Source of the DNA: Uloborus plumipes | Taxonomy: Eukaryota > Arthropoda > Arachnida > Araneae > Uloboridae | Assembly: GCA_038373865.1 (NCBI GenBank) | Contig: JAXGGA010001692.1 | Location: forward strand, 62,001 to 126,000 | Reading direction: 5' to 3' | Length of the DNA stretch: 64,000 bases | In this document: positions 21,908 to 33,642 of the stretch, piece after piece | Layout of the letters: every line of letters starts with the position of its first letter | Position numbering within the stretch: the first letter of the stretch is position 1 | The notes under the pieces: model-generated | What the model was told of the DNA's origin: nothing | The model's database searches: none | The model's input: the letters and a program-made list of their open reading frames with translations, nothing else | Position numbers and translations under genes: made by a program

Positions 21908-22200
21908 AGTAGTCTTTTTAACCGACTTCAACAAAGGAGGAGGTTATACAATTCGTCGGAGAATTTTTTTTTTTTTTTTGTATGTTATAAGATTACTCGA
22001 AGATGCCTGGACCGATTTCAAAAATTCTTTTTTTTTTTAGAAAGGTCTTTCTTTCCGATTGGTCCCATCCTCTCGTGGTCCAGATTCGATAACGGGAACC
22101 TGCAGAAATCTTTCGAAAAAGAAATTGTTATCTCAGTAATCGTAATAATGACCATTTTGAACGCCAGGCTTCTCTGGATTGTATAATGAAATTCATTTCT
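21908..22200 (+). repeat. Dispersed repeat starting AACCGACTTCAACAAAGGAG
   Basis: AACCGACTTCAACAAAGGAG then GAGGTTATACAATTCGTCGG, a T-run and TGCCTGGACCGATTTCAAAA follow one another here. From memory this block is common in arthropod repeats. Related CCGACTTC-containing ends occur in the foldback at 22866-23340. It has no coding capacity. Confidence 0.5.
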
Positions 22201-22865
22201 ATGGTCTTTTTGAAAATTTTAAACCGTGTATCTTTCTATGTCCTGCTTTTTTCTCCTGAACTTCAACGAACTGAAAGTCGTACCAGGTACTAATTGATTC
22301 GTAACATTTCAGGTTTTATTAGTCTTAATTTACATAAGTTTTGATAAAAGAATTCTGAAGAAAGTGAGGAAAATCTCCAAATTTTTGCTCAAATGTAAAG
22401 TGATTTGTCCTAAATGATTAAATATGAAATCCATTGTTACAAAACGTGATTGATATGAAACAGTTATTATAACGATAATGATAATTTTGAATGAAGGCTT
22501 AACTGAAGCAAACATGAAACTCATTAGCGGGCCATAGAGCCGCTAATACGTCGTCGGGCCACGTACGTAATACGTCGTAAAATTTTATGAACCGCGAGAA
22601 TCTAGTGTTGTTTTGAAATATAAATTAGTTGAAAAACTGTTAATATTTAGCCTTTGATTAAACTAGTACACAAATAAATACCAGAGAATAATAAGGATTA
22701 TTTTTTAATGTCAATCGTTTAAAATTTTAAACGCGTTGATACTTTCTTTCTTTTTTTTCCTTACATAGTTTATGTTATGAAGCATTTACTTAAGCAAATT
22801 AGGTGAAGTTTTGCAATGGAAACATTACCTTATTTCATATGTACATTTACACTAAAAAGAATAAA

Positions 22866-23340
22866 ATAAAAATACTTTTGAAAAAAAAAAAATTGAACCG
22901 ACTTCGGAACTTCACTCGGCAAGTGCTCTAAAAAGTAAAAAATAATTTTATTCTTTGAACACCATCGACACTACATTTAAACATAAGTTTTGAAGTCGGC
23001 GAAAAAACTATAGGTGAAATGATGTTTAACTACATTTTGTCAACATTTTTCAGAGAAACCATTGAAAATTAAGAGCTGAATATTTGATACATAAATATGT
23101 GGTTGTCAATCTAGTGTATGCGAATGCGATTAAAGAACCTAGATTCTTTGCAATTTATATAGTTAAATTATAGTTTCGTATGATTCTATGTAGTGTTTTT
23201 GCGCCGACTTCAAAACTTATGTTTAAATGTAGTGTCGATGGTGTTTAAAGAATAAAATTATTTTGTACTTTTTAGAGCACTTTGCCGAGTGAAGTTCCGA
23301 AGTCGGTTCAATTTTTTTTTTTTCAAAAATATTTTTATAT
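22866..23340. repeat. Foldback repeat with CCGACTTC arms
   Basis: The left arm (22866-23010) and right arm (about 23197-23340) are near-perfect reverse complements, including AAATTGAACCGACTTCGG, CACCATCGACACTACATTTA and TTTTGAAGTCGGCG. The loop of about 185 bp is AT-rich. No coding region was seen. Confidence 0.8.
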
Positions 23341-23749
23341 GTATATAGATTAAAGATGCTGTCTAAAATGAGCCATGTTTAGCACTTGAAAAAAGTCTCG
23401 GTTACTGCTTATTTCCTTTTCCTATGTTATATCATTATATTTTGACTCTTATGTCTAATTCAAGTATACAACATTTTATAATAATTCATCTGCGGTGTCA
23501 TTATATAAGGAACTATTTTAAGACTTCAGACAATGAAAAAGAACAAGTTTTATAAAACTATACAGGGCTAAGAGAAAATAATAATTTATATATATATATA
23601 CTATACTATACATGCTGAAAATATTGTTTAAATTGGAGTCATGTGAATCGTTTCTATCCTGGAACAGTAAAAAGTCTACGGGCACACTAAAAAGCCAAGA
23701 TTTTCCAAACAATGAACATCATTCTGATTGCCTCACGATGGCAAATTTC

Positions 23750-24480
23750 CTAGAATACCTTCACGTTACCGCTGCTTCTTCCCCGTGTCCGAGGCCTTCA
23801 GCGGTCGCCGATGGTTGCGAGATAACGGTCGCATTTGTGTCCCTGTCACAGCATTGACCGCGTCTTGCCGGGAGAGCATTCAGCAGAGAGCTAATCGATG
23901 TGAGCTTATGCAACCAGGCCGGCAGATGACGGGGGTAGGCCAACTCTCAGGACGATCCTGTGAGGTTTGATTGTGCGCTTTTGTACTCCAGACATCCCAG
24001 CCCTTCCACTGTTTCAATAAAAGATCCCCGGAATTCCCCCGAGTGGCACACACAGCGCAAACCTCTCTCTCTCTCTCTCGCTCGCTCGCTCCACATCTTC
24101 CCTTTTCAGGACGGGCCTCTCCTGATGACTTTCGCTTCTCTCTCATCCTTTTAGGTTTTCCATTTACCCGCTCAAAAGACCGGCGGGTCCCATGGCGACG
24201 TGGAGTTGATGTCTGCCTTTTGTGGGGATGACGGCGAGAGCCCGGATGAATTCCATCTCCATCCTCCTCTCTCTCTCAGTCTGTCTGTTTGTTGTGGAAG
24301 GACTTCTGTTTGTGTGGACAGAGAGAAAGTCTTTCGTTCCTCGTCCCTTTGTCTAGGCAAGCCTGCCTTGTCTATCGCCAGGGAATCCCATCAAATCGAC
24401 GCCCTTTGCAGACTCTTCCTTTTCCACCTACTGCTGTTACTGGCATAAAAGAAGAAAAGGAGGATGGGGGAGGCAGCATT
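23750..24480. other. GC-rich island with CT microsatellite, candidate regulatory DNA
   Basis: GC content rises sharply between about 23750 and 24480. It contains a CT-rich tract at about 24062-24095 and other pyrimidine-rich runs near 24260-24280. Overlapping ORFs in both strands have no recognisable domain. No terminal repeats or duplications were found, so it is probably not a mobile element. A conserved non-coding element or an untranslated exon is possible. Confidence 0.4.
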
Positions 24481-25581
24481 TTTTACTGATTCGGATTGGA
24501 TTTTTGAGAGGTGGGAACTTGTGCTGGTCTTTAGGGATTTTTACGCTTCTTTCGGTTGCCATTTTTCTTACTCTTTCTCCGGATTTCTCCGGCCCTTTGT
24601 GCGATTACTTTCTTTTCTTCATCTTGCTCAACTGAAAGAAAATCTTTTCGCTTGTTTCTGATTTTGACGTTTTCCAAGCTTTGCCGGAGGCAGTGAGTGA
24701 AAAAAAAAAAATCCGAATTCAATTCAGTTAGTGAAATACGAGCTTATGTTAACGTTTTCTTAATGACATCTATTTTATTGAAAGAAATGAAATCAGGGGG
24801 AAAAGGAAATGCATATTCAAAGATGTGCCGCTAGTTCTTAGATTTTTATTCTTGTTGATGTATTGTTAATGCTCAATCATTTACCGGAAGAGACCTGACA
24901 GTAGCTACAACAACCAAGAGTTGTGACTTAAACATTTTGTTCTTTACTAACGCTAAGTTTTGTTGAACGAGTTTGTCAAAACAAGGAAATGTGTCTAAAA
25001 TAATACTTTTTCTTACAAATCTGCAGTAAAACTCTAAAAAAAACTGATTTTATTTATTGATTTATTTTAGTGATTTGTGTTTGTCTTAAATTAACGTGAC
25101 GAATCCATTTCCGGTGAACCCCTTTATTCTAAGTAGGTTTTTTTTTTCTTTAAGTAAATATAATATGTATGAACGTATTTACATACATTTTTAAAAATAT
25201 ATTATAAGATAAAAAGGCTATGAAAAAGACAAAAATATATTTTGAAAAATATATCAAAACCACGTATAAGAACATAGTTTATTAATAACTGAATCTATCA
25301 AGAATAATTTTTACTGACAAATTTCAAATAATATGTCTTGTAAATCCAGGTGCGTGTATAGCTTATGTTTATCTGGCAGCATTAGGCAGCATTTTAAACA
25401 ATCATACTGTACCCATAAGCTCAATAGCGTGAAGTGAGAGAAATCGATGGAATAATTGCTGAGCCGTCCTTTTAGAAAGAACAGAATTATAACTCATGAA
25501 CAACCTGATCTTCACATCCCACTTAATCTTAACTCTTGCGACCCATGCCTTTGGGGATATCCGAACAGTATTGCATCTATG
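24481..25581. other. AT-rich non-coding stretch, no gene seen
   Basis: No exon, RNA or repeat element with defined ends was recognised. It consists of long T and A runs and AT-rich sequence around 25140-25330. Confidence 0.55.
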
Positions 25582-25931
25582 CACTGTAAAAGATGAGTGT
25601 TAATTTTACAGTATAATACAACTGATTTTATAGTAATAAACTAAAAATTGCTTACTTACTGCTTTACACTAATAAACTGTAAATTTTCTACTTTTACAGT
25701 ACTAAGCTGTAAAATTTCTACTTTTACTGTACTAAACTGTAAATTTTCTACTTTTACAGTACTAAACTAAATTTTCTACTTTTATAGTACTAAACTGTAG
25801 AATTGTTAATTTTACAGTAACGAACTGTAAAATTGCTAATTTAAGAGTTTATTACGGTGCATTTTGTTTTTAAACTGGAACCTCAGCTGCCAGTATTAAA
25901 CTGTAAAAACAACAGTTCTTATTTTTCAGTG
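25582..25931. mobile_element. TIR element with ACTGTAAAATT repeats, copy A
   Basis: It begins CACTGTAAAAGATGAGTGTT and ends in an inverted version (CTGTAAAAACAACAGTTC to CAGTG). Inside, 5-6 imperfect units contain TTTTACAGTACTAAACTGTA. It shares both the ends and the internal motif with the larger copy at 26578-27428. Confidence 0.7.
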
Positions 25932-26577
25932 TGGGCTTTTATCTCGTGTTGAGAATTTGATTAAACTGTATACACAATTGTTTTTAAACGAAACTCTCGA
26001 GAAGCCTATTTAGAGCTAAAACTCGTAGCAGGAAGTGGTGGACAACACCTAGAGAATTGTTTGCTCAATCTAATGGGGTTTATGCTGGGGGATATATTTC
26101 ATCTAGTAAACGTGTTTCTATTTTTTTTAAATAAATAAATCAATTTTTACTCCCAAACAATTTAGTTTTCCTTCTACTAGTAACATATAAAATTCGCCCA
26201 CTTTTCTTAGATAATAAACTTTTGTGTGTGCGTGTGTGTGTGTCGGTTGAAATGTACAGCTGTGAAATGAGGTATCTTCAATTCCATATGGAAATATGTG
26301 AATTTTTCCCCCAAAAAATTTGTTGGAGAGATATCTACTATTGGGGGGGGGGGGGCAGTTACACGCTTCAGTTATTGCTTTAACAAATTAACAGCTTTCC
26401 ATGCGCAATTGAATCGGTGGGAGCAAAAACTACATCAGTCACAAAAATTGGAAAATTCGTTTTTTGTAGAAAAGGCATTTTTTGTGGAAGGCAAAAAATG
26501 CGTGTTGAGGTCAAAAATCACGTCAGAAAGGGCACTAATTGAAAGATACGGCACCTGTTAGTTGAATGTTGACCGTA

Positions 26578-27428
26578 CATTGTAAGAAATGGTTGTTGTT
26601 TTTACAGTATAATACTGCTAATTTTATAGTAACAAACAGTAAAAATTTCTAATTTTACACTGATGAACTGTAAAATTGCTAACTTTACAGTACAAAACTG
26701 TAAACCTGATAGCTTACACTATTGAACTGTAAAATTGCTAACTTTACAGTACTAAACTGTAAACCTGATAGCTTACACTATTGAACTGTAAAATTGCTAA
26801 CTTTACAGTACTAAACTGTAAACCTGATAGCTTACACTATTGAACTGTAAAATTGCTAACTTTACAGTACAAAACTGTAAACCTGATAGCTTACACTATT
26901 AAACAGTAAAATTGCTAACTTTACAGTACAAAACTGTAAACCTGATAGCTTACACTATTGAACTGTAAAATTGCTAACTTTACAGTACTAAACTGTAAAC
27001 CTGATAGCTTACACTATTAAACAGTAAAATTGCAAACTTTACAGTACTAAACTGTAAACCTGATAGCTTACACTATTGAACTGTAAAATTGCTAACTTTA
27101 CAGTACAAAACTGTAAAATTGCTAATTTTACAGTAATAAACTGTCAAATTGCTAATTTTAGTTTATTATTATTAATTTTAGTTTATTATTATTTATGGTT
27201 AATTACCGTGCATTTTATGGTTTTAAACCGGAACCTCTGCTGCCAGTATTATACTATTATTTTTACAGAACACAGCTACATTTTACGGCAATAAATTAGA
27301 ATTTCTAACTTTACAGTAAGAAACTGTAAAATTGGTAGCTTACAGGTTACTGTGCATTTTACAGTTTTAAATTGGAACTTCGGCTGCCAGTATTATACTG
27401 TAAAAACAACAGCTCATTTTTTGCAGTG
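26578..27428. mobile_element. TIR element containing an expanded tandem array, copy B
   Basis: TA flanks (26576-26577, 27429-27430) and related inverted ends (CATTGTAAGAAATGGTTGTT; AACAACAGCTCATTTTTTGC) delimit the element. The centre is a tandem array (26640-27120) not present at that regularity in copy A. It is inserted in an older dispersed repeat whose parts lie at about 26400-26560 and 27435-27475. Confidence 0.8.
26646..27120 (+). repeat. 59-bp tandem array, seven regular units
   Basis: CCTGATAGCTTACACTA recurs at 26705, 26764, 26823, 26882, 26941, 27000 and 27059, an exact 59-bp period. Each unit contains ACTGTAAAATTGCTAACTTT and ACAGTACTAAACTGTAAA. Sequence variation between units is slight (ACTAAA/ACAAAA, TTGAAC/TTAAAC), so the array expanded recently. 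There are no unique spacers, so it is not a CRISPR array. Confidence 0.92.
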
Positions 27429-27559
27429 TAGTTCTGGACTTACGTTGTTTTTGCACTCACCGATTCAATTGTGTGGAAATCTGCGATTGTTAACAGAAGA
27501 GAAAAAAAAAAAAAAGAAGCATCCTCTGAAAGAGAAAAAACAAAAAGGCCACAAAACCG

Positions 27560-27860
27560 CACATCTCCTAACTCCCCTCCCGGCTCATCGACACCTCCGC
27601 ACCGTGATTACATTAGCCGGCGGTCTGCAGCTGCCCTCCCCCCTCTTTATGCTAAGTGGCCCCTCTAGCTCCCACTGCAGATTGGCCGCAACAAAGGAGG
27701 CGGCTCTTCCCTTGTTAGCCAATAATGCTTCCTTATTGGTCGCTCGCTGCCCGCGCGGACAGATGGTGGACACGGAAAACACGCACTCAGAACCACTTTG
27801 TTCCCACTTGAGTAGGGTGGGGGAGAGCTTTTGTGTTGTGCTGTTTTGCTCCCGGCTAAA
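27560..27860. promoter_or_regulatory. GC-rich island with three CCAAT boxes, putative regulatory element
   Basis: A sharply bounded GC-rich block with CCAAT-type boxes in both orientations: ATTGG 27681-27685, CCAAT 27719-27723 and ATTGG 27735-27739. AACAAAGGAGG (SOX-like) lies at about 27691. GCCGGCGGTCTGCAGCTG and GCTGCCCGCGCGG segments are nearby. Clustered CCAAT boxes suggest a promoter or enhancer, but no TATA box, first exon or start can be tied to it. The 172-aa ORF across it has no known domain. Confidence 0.4.
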
Positions 27861-28344
27861 AATCCAGTGAATTATGAGGGATGGAATTTTATTTACACTC
27901 AACGACTGAAAATTTTTTGTTTTTATTGACAGCCTCTAGTTGTTCGTAGTAATGATTTTGTGCTTTCGAGTATCATTCATAAAATTAAAAAATCTATTCA
28001 GGGCAATCCCGTTACGACGACTACCAATGCAACGAAGTATCAGTTTCAACAAATAAAGTTTCAGTCTCAATTTTATTATTGCACTAGTTGCGTGTTCCAG
28101 CTCTGCCCGGTATACCTTGAGAATAAAATTTATGTCAAGTAACGCGTGTCTATAAAAGTCCCGATTAGATTTAAGTCGACATTTTGCGCAGTACGAAAAA
28201 TGAATCAATCGCCAAAAAAGTGTTAAATCCCCGCTACAGGAAAAACAAAAGCAATAATTTTAAATGTTTATGTTCAAGAACAAAATGGCAACACCTTTTT
28301 GTTATCAATAATTTATTTTACGCTATTTAATTTCTTTTCCGCTC
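27861..28344. other. Non-coding stretch, no gene seen
   Basis: AT-rich sequence without recognisable exon, repeat ends or RNA gene. Confidence 0.5.
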
Positions 28345-28919
28345 CAGGGGCGCACCCAGGATTTAACTTAAGGGGGAGCTAATTTCAGACAACAAGCACC
28401 CCTACCCCTTTTAAGTTCAGAGGCCATTGGATCAAATTTTTAAAATCGCGAGAATACTGAACTTTCATAGATTACCAATTCTTTCTTTTTATTTATTTTT
28501 TCCGGAATAAAAGTGCAAAGCTTTTTATGTTTGTTTTGATATGGAAAACAGCATCATCAACAATCGAAAAAATTGGGGTAAAAATCTCCGGAAAAAAACT
28601 AATAAATTTCATTTAAAAAAACTTTTTAAGGTGTCAATTTCAAACACACAGTGCCTCTTTGATTGGAAGCTCTCTTGCTTCTGTTAAATTTTATGTGAAT
28701 TTTTTACTTATTAATCAAATTGTATTTATGTAAGAAAATAAATGGTTAATACTATGACGCTCTTCCAACCTTACTGAAGACGAGTAGGCGATTAGTGCGC
28801 TAATACTCCACTCATTACTTAAAATGTTAGACCACTAAATATATCAGGCTTATAAATCAGAAGAATAGCGTTTTGAAACGAATCAAGACCAGACATAAAT
28901 TGGAATATTCAAAAAATAT

Positions 28920-29770
28920 ACTGATAGGGGTTTTTCAGAATATTCGGCCATAAAAACGTTATTGCAAGCCATTTTTGCAATTGCTAGGGGATGAGGTTTA
29001 GGCATGTTTCTTTATTAGGTTCGAAAAACGCAGTTTAAGACAACCTAGGTTAAGCCTTGAAAGAGCACGAGTCGGGGGCTCTCCCATTGTAAATATTCGA
29101 AATTGATGTTCAAAAAACACCATAGTAGGGCCTCTTTGAAGATGTTAGGGGAATGAATGGTGGTTTTGGAACTTTTCACTAGCAGTTTTTTGATGTGGAA
29201 ATTCCAAAAGCAAAATGCATAACTATCTGAGATAATCTTAGGAAGAATGGGGTTTGGTCGCTCTCAACCGCCATTTTTTCAAAATTGATGTCTAAACAAC
29301 GCAATAGCATCTTTGATGATGTTAGAGAAAAGTATAATGTTCGGTTTTCTCCTCTGAATGTTTTTTGTCGAAATTAAAGATCTCAAAACTCAATTTTAAA
29401 CGATTTTCGAGACCTTCCCTCCAACATTTCTTGAAATTAAAGTCCATTTACCGGTAGCCTTAGCGATAGGATTCATGTACTATGCACCAGCAGTTTTTCG
29501 TAATTTAAGCTCCAAAAACGAAATTTTAGACCTTTTATCATTATTTGGTGTGTGTGTGTGGGGGGGGGGGGGGGCTTCTTTTTAAGTTTTTGAAATTAAC
29601 GTTTTAAAAATAAAACTGTAGGCCATAATCGATAATAGGGCTTGTTTTTCTCCTCCGGAAATTTTTGGAAACTCATGTTCCAAAAACCAAACATTAGACG
29701 ATCTTCAATGAGGAGATTCAGACTTTCTGTCGGTATTTTTTAAAACTTGAAGCTCTACAACTGTAATTCC
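28920..29770 (+). repeat. Degenerate repeat block with recurring CAAAAAACRCAATAG-type motifs
   Basis: Phrases such as GAAATTGATGTTCAAAAAAC, GATGTTAGGGGAATGAATGG and their variants (AAAATTGATGTCTAAACAAC, GATGTTAGAGAAAAGTATAA) recur every 150-220 bp in the same orientation. Divergence is high. There is a G-run at about 29560-29573 and no coding region. Confidence 0.5.
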
Positions 29771-30001
29771 TTTTTAACTTAAACGCCGAAAAAAAGAGAG
29801 GGATTAGGTTCGGATATCCTTCCATTTTCTTTGCTACTTTTTAGCCTACTTTCCCGTTAAAAATAAAAGAAAGACGAAAAAAGTATTAAAAGTAGCTTAA
29901 TGCATCGAAAAAATATCGCCAAGTCCAAAAAATATCGCCAAGTTAAAAAAATAAAGAGGTAAAATGAATATCGAAAAATTAAAAATTTGAAAGTAGGGTA
30001 T

Positions 30002-30370
30002 TGAGATGGGGAATTTGTGTGTCGGTCGGTCTGTCGGTCGGTCGGTCGGTCTGTCTGTCCCCCCCTAATAACTTTTGAATGAACATTCCGATTTGGACAA
30101 ACTTTTTTTTGTTGGAAAGATCTCGGCGAGTACAGCTCATTCCCATATTTGATTTTTTGATTTGAACAATTTTTGGTTCAACTTTGAGCCGTTCAAATAA
30201 CCGGTCCCGCGATACTAACTTTTTAATGAACAGTCCGATTTGAACAAACTTTTTTTTGTTGGAAAGAACTTTTCAAGGATACTTCATTCCCGTATTTACA
30301 TTTCCGATTTGAACAATTTTTCATTCAACATTGAACCGCTCAAGCAAGCTGTCACCCCTAATACCTTTTG
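30002..30370 (+). repeat. GTCG microsatellite followed by a duplicated segment
   Basis: A GTCGGTCG/GTCTGTCT microsatellite lies at about 30020-30060. A segment reading CTTTTGAATGAACATTCCGA then AACTTTTTTTTGTTGGAAAG appears twice, about 155-160 bp apart (30070 and 30215), with a third partial start near 30365. Microsatellites of this sort often follow the ends of non-LTR or SINE copies. Confidence 0.65.
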
Positions 30371-31181
30371 AGTAAACAGTCCGAAAAAAAATGACTGACT
30401 GTGCTGACGATTTTTTGTTTATTTATTCATTTGTTTTATTGAATTTATTATTATTATTATTATTATTTTTGGCAGACGATTTTTTTTGTAACAAAAATGT
30501 TTCATTCACTAGGGCATTTTATTCTTTATTTATATTTAACAACTGGCAACGGATTAAAAGTGAAATTCGAGACATTTTATCAACGGACGAGTTTTTTTTT
30601 CTTTTTTTTTTCTTTCTTTGATAAAATGTGTTTTGATGTACTTTGTACTTTTAATTTTTTTTTGAAAACAATTGAGGAATTTTTCTACGGAAGAACTGTA
30701 ACAGTTACATTCTTTAAAAGGTGCGACAAAACTTTATTTATTCATTTATTTACTTTTTATGTGTCTATTTCATCTGATGAGAGAGGTATATTTTGCTTTT
30801 AAAGGTATGTTTGACATAATTTTTAGTCTTAGATAATCAAGAGAATAATGATCAGATACTAGAATGCCGATGTCGATGTACGGGAAAGTAGGCTCGTTTA
30901 GTTCTTGACAGAACTTCTTTTTTTAAAATATTTTTATTTCAAATCACAAAATGTAGAAAATAGAAAAAGATTTTTCAGTTAATTATTTTGGTTTTCTATA
31001 CTGAAGTTCTTAATTTCCTTCCAGTGCCTTCATTGGTTAGAAGTACAGAAGTTTGTGGCTTTAGTATAAGTTTTTTTTTTTTTTTTTTTTGATTAATTTG
31101 TTTATTTTGCAAAGATACCCTTATACCCTTCGGTCACTTTTTCCTGTTTATTTTTTTTCTCTTTCTTACTCCCTTTTATTT

Positions 31182-31850
31182 TAAGGCTACAGTGTACAAA
31201 TAAAATTGATTTTTTCAATTATTGATTTATATGTCTAAAACTTTGTGTGCTTGTATTATTGTATATTTACTACATCTAAAAGCATAAAAAACACAAATTT
31301 GTGCAAAAACAATGAATACTTTTTTTTCAAATTTCAAATTTAAATATTTTTTTAACAAAATTTCAAAATGTTCCAGGCGTCGCAATTTTTTTTCAAACTT
31401 TGAATTTCCACTTAATTTTCAATCATTAGGCATGATTGCTTAAAACAATGTATTACATGCAATGTTTAATGTGATAGTTTATAAAAGATGGCTGAAAATG
31501 AAAATTCATATGATTTTTTCAACTGAATATTTTTATTTTCAGCCATCTTTTATAAATTATCTCATAAAACATTGCATATAATGCATTGTTTTGTGCCATC
31601 ATGCCTAATGAATGAAAATTAAGAGGAAATTCCAAGTTTGAAAAAAAATTGCGACGCCTGGAACATTTTGAAATTTTGTTAAAAAAATATTTAAATTTGA
31701 AATTTGAAAAAAGTATTCATTGTTTTTGCACTAATTTGTGTTTTTTATGCTTTCAGATGTCGTAAATATACAATAATACAAGCACACAAAGTTTTAGACA
31801 TATAAATCAATAATTGAAAAAATCAATTTTATTTGTCCACTGTAGCCTTA
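31182..31850. repeat. Near-perfect 669-bp palindrome (foldback element)
   Basis: The left arm begins TAAGGCTACAGTGTACAAAT and the right arm ends with ATTTGTCCACTGTAGCCTTA. The arms are reverse complements almost to the centre at about 31510-31530. They include ACAAAGTTTTAGACATATAA and AATTGCGACGCCTGGAAC segments. No coding capacity. The ends suggest a terminal-inverted-repeat element; the superfamily is unknown. Confidence 0.88.
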
Positions 31851-31928
31851 GTACCATTTTATATTGTTTATAATCTGTTTTAACATTTCATCTGTTCTCT
31901 TGTTTCTCGAGCATGTTTCTCAGAAACT

Positions 31929-32114
31929 CAGTGGCGGGCTAATCATGTCGCAATTGCCCCCCCCCCCCCCGGCCATAGGGGTTTTTTATGGAATAGATTC
32001 AAAAAAAAAAAAAAAAAAAGCATATGAAAAATATTTTATATAATTCGGTTTTTGACAGAAAGGAGCTTTAAAAATTTCATAATGACGATCCTTCAATCCT
32101 GTAGTTCGCCACTG
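31929..32114. mobile_element. Small hAT-like element with CAGTGGCG ends
   Basis: CAGTGGCGGGCTAATC at the start and GTAGTTCGCCACTG at the end are inverted over about 8 bp. A C-run lies at about 31957-31970. The flanking 8 bp do not match, so support is limited to the termini. Confidence 0.4.
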
Positions 32115-32559
32115 CGAAATATCATGATTTTCCATAACAAATCCTCGAAATTAAAATTATTTTGATTTTGATGATCAGACGCTCTGTGATTTGAAGCCCC
32201 CTGCTTTGCTGAGGCCCCGCTCTCGTGCCTCATGTGCCTATACATGTACAATGAAAGATTTAATTGAAAACAATGCCTTGGTTTCTTGGAAATTGTAGAA
32301 GAGGGGAAGCGGTCTTTTATTAGTAAGAATTTACCCACTCTCCCCTAGACTTTAAGAAAGACAACTTGTGCGTATTTGTTATTTCATTGGATTCAAAGCG
32401 TAGTATGTATTGAGTTATTAATGACTTGGAATCTTTTCTGACACCACAGAAAATTTTTTAATGTCGTTAATGCTTAAGGATTTCAAGTCCAATTTGTCAT
32501 AGGGGGAGCTTAAGCCCCCAAAGCCCCCTCCTGGATGCGCGCCTGACGGCACCGGGTAT

Positions 32560-33460
32560 ATATTATTTTCACGGCGTAGGATTTCCTCTTCGTTTTAAAT
32601 GGCATAAAATTCAATCAATTATCTCGGCGAGTATAATAATTACACAAGTATAACCAAATATAAGTGGGAAAAATAAAAATGGATGTGGGGCCACATACGA
32701 AACGCTGGTTGGAAATTCTGATTAAAATAATGATTACTATCATTTTCTTTCATATTGCTTGTATTTGTTCAATTATTTTTAAAAAAAAATTTCCCTCTTG
32801 GCACAATGGCCAAACTCAGAGGTTGCCTAAGTCCAGACCTTCACAGAATCCCTTCTGAAAATTACTAACTTTGCATCCCCCCCCCCCTCAATAAAAATAA
32901 AATAATAATAATCTTTTTTTTTTAAAAAAAAGAATGTTTTTCTTCTTTTTTTCGAACTCATTTCTTCAAATTTATTTATTCATTCTTCTGTATATTTTTT
33001 TGACAGTTTTGTCTAGTTTTCATTAGGTTATTGGGTGTTTCCATGTCAATTCAACCGCACCCCAACACCCACCATCTCCGATTTTGATGAAACTTGGTAT
33101 ACTTCCTTCCTTTGTATACATAAGCAACTCCTTAAATTTTTTTCTTTCTATCTCAATGCAAATTTTACATTTTAGTCGTTTTGGAGGCACATAAACTGAG
33201 CTGATGTTGTTAATGAAAAAAAATTGTACCTGAGTAATGGTTTAATGTTTTTAAATTTTTTTGCAGAAAATGTGAAGACTTTGAGCATATAAATAAAAAA
33301 TATTCCGATAGTCCATATGAATTTTTTAAAAAAATTTCAAAGTTGAAAATTTTGAATTTTTTTTGTCAAAAAAAGGCTTTGTCAAAATTTCAACATGAGG
33401 GTCGTCTTTAAAAATCATAATTTTTTTTTACATGATCATGAATATGTACCCTGATTTATC
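32560..33460. other. Non-coding stretch, no gene seen
   Basis: AT-rich sequence with a C-run at about 32878-32887. Positions 33031-33130 (GGTGTTTCCATGTCAATTCA, then CCATCTCCGATTTTGATGAA) resemble 63180-63245 and, more weakly, 35668-35750, so this is a dispersed repeat family end. Confidence 0.5.
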
Positions 33461-33642
33461 CAGGGACGTCATTTCAAGTTTTTCCAGGGGGGGGGGACAA
33501 ATTGTGAAAACACAACGCAATTTCATCGGAAAACAGCAAAAACCACGCCCACTTATATGTAAATACATTGATTTCTCAAAGTCAGGGGGGGGGGGGCAAT
33601 TGACCCTGACTTTGACCCCCCCCCCCCTAAATGACGGGCCTG
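33461..33642. mobile_element. Small hAT-like element with CAGG...GTCATTT ends
   Basis: The start CAGGGACGTCATTTCAAG and the end CCTAAATGACGGGCCTG are partly inverted (AGG..CGTCATTT). G-runs at about 33487 and 33584 and a C-run at about 33617 lie inside. No duplication of the flanks was found. Confidence 0.4.

Larger units (their letters stand above)
18785..21950. repeat. Probable old retroelement-derived fragment hosting two nested insertions
   Basis: The left piece (about 18790-18850) contains AGTACCCTGCCCTGCCCGGG, and the right piece (about 21825-21910) contains ATCGGTCCAGTAGTTTTGAA and CCCCGGACATACACGCAT. I associate these two motifs with a common arthropod dispersed repeat, from memory. 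Between them lie a mariner deletion derivative (19021-19903) and a hAT-like element (19985-21455). Without these insertions about 0.7-0.8 kb of low-complexity sequence remains. The classification is weak. Confidence 0.35.
28345..32545. mobile_element. Possible old hAT-type element, about 4.2 kb
   Basis: The left end CAGGGGCGCACCCAGG with an inner AAGGGGGAGCT block is mirrored on the right by CCTGGATGCGCGCCTG with an inner AGGGGGAGCTTAAGCCCCC block. Such termini are typical of hAT elements. The flanking 8 bp do not match, so age or coincidence must be considered. No transposase domain is recognised. A palindromic element (31182-31850) and a small CAGTGGCG element (31929-32114) lie inside. Confidence 0.45.

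Noticed and set aside
23612..24489. Overlapping ORFs in the GC-rich island as genes
   Set aside because: Open frames in several frames and both strands are expected from high GC; no motif supports any of them.
26646..27120. Regular repeats resembling a CRISPR array
   Set aside because: The 59-bp units are contiguous, without unique spacers, and lie inside a TIR element of a eukaryotic genome.
27352..27870. 172-aa open frame as a gene
   Set aside because: It runs from a tandem repeat into a GC-rich island, is low complexity with a poly-K stretch, and has no domain or splice context.
30391..30802. 76- and 101-aa ORFs as small membrane proteins
   Set aside because: They are translations of T-rich runs (poly-F/L) with no conserved pattern.
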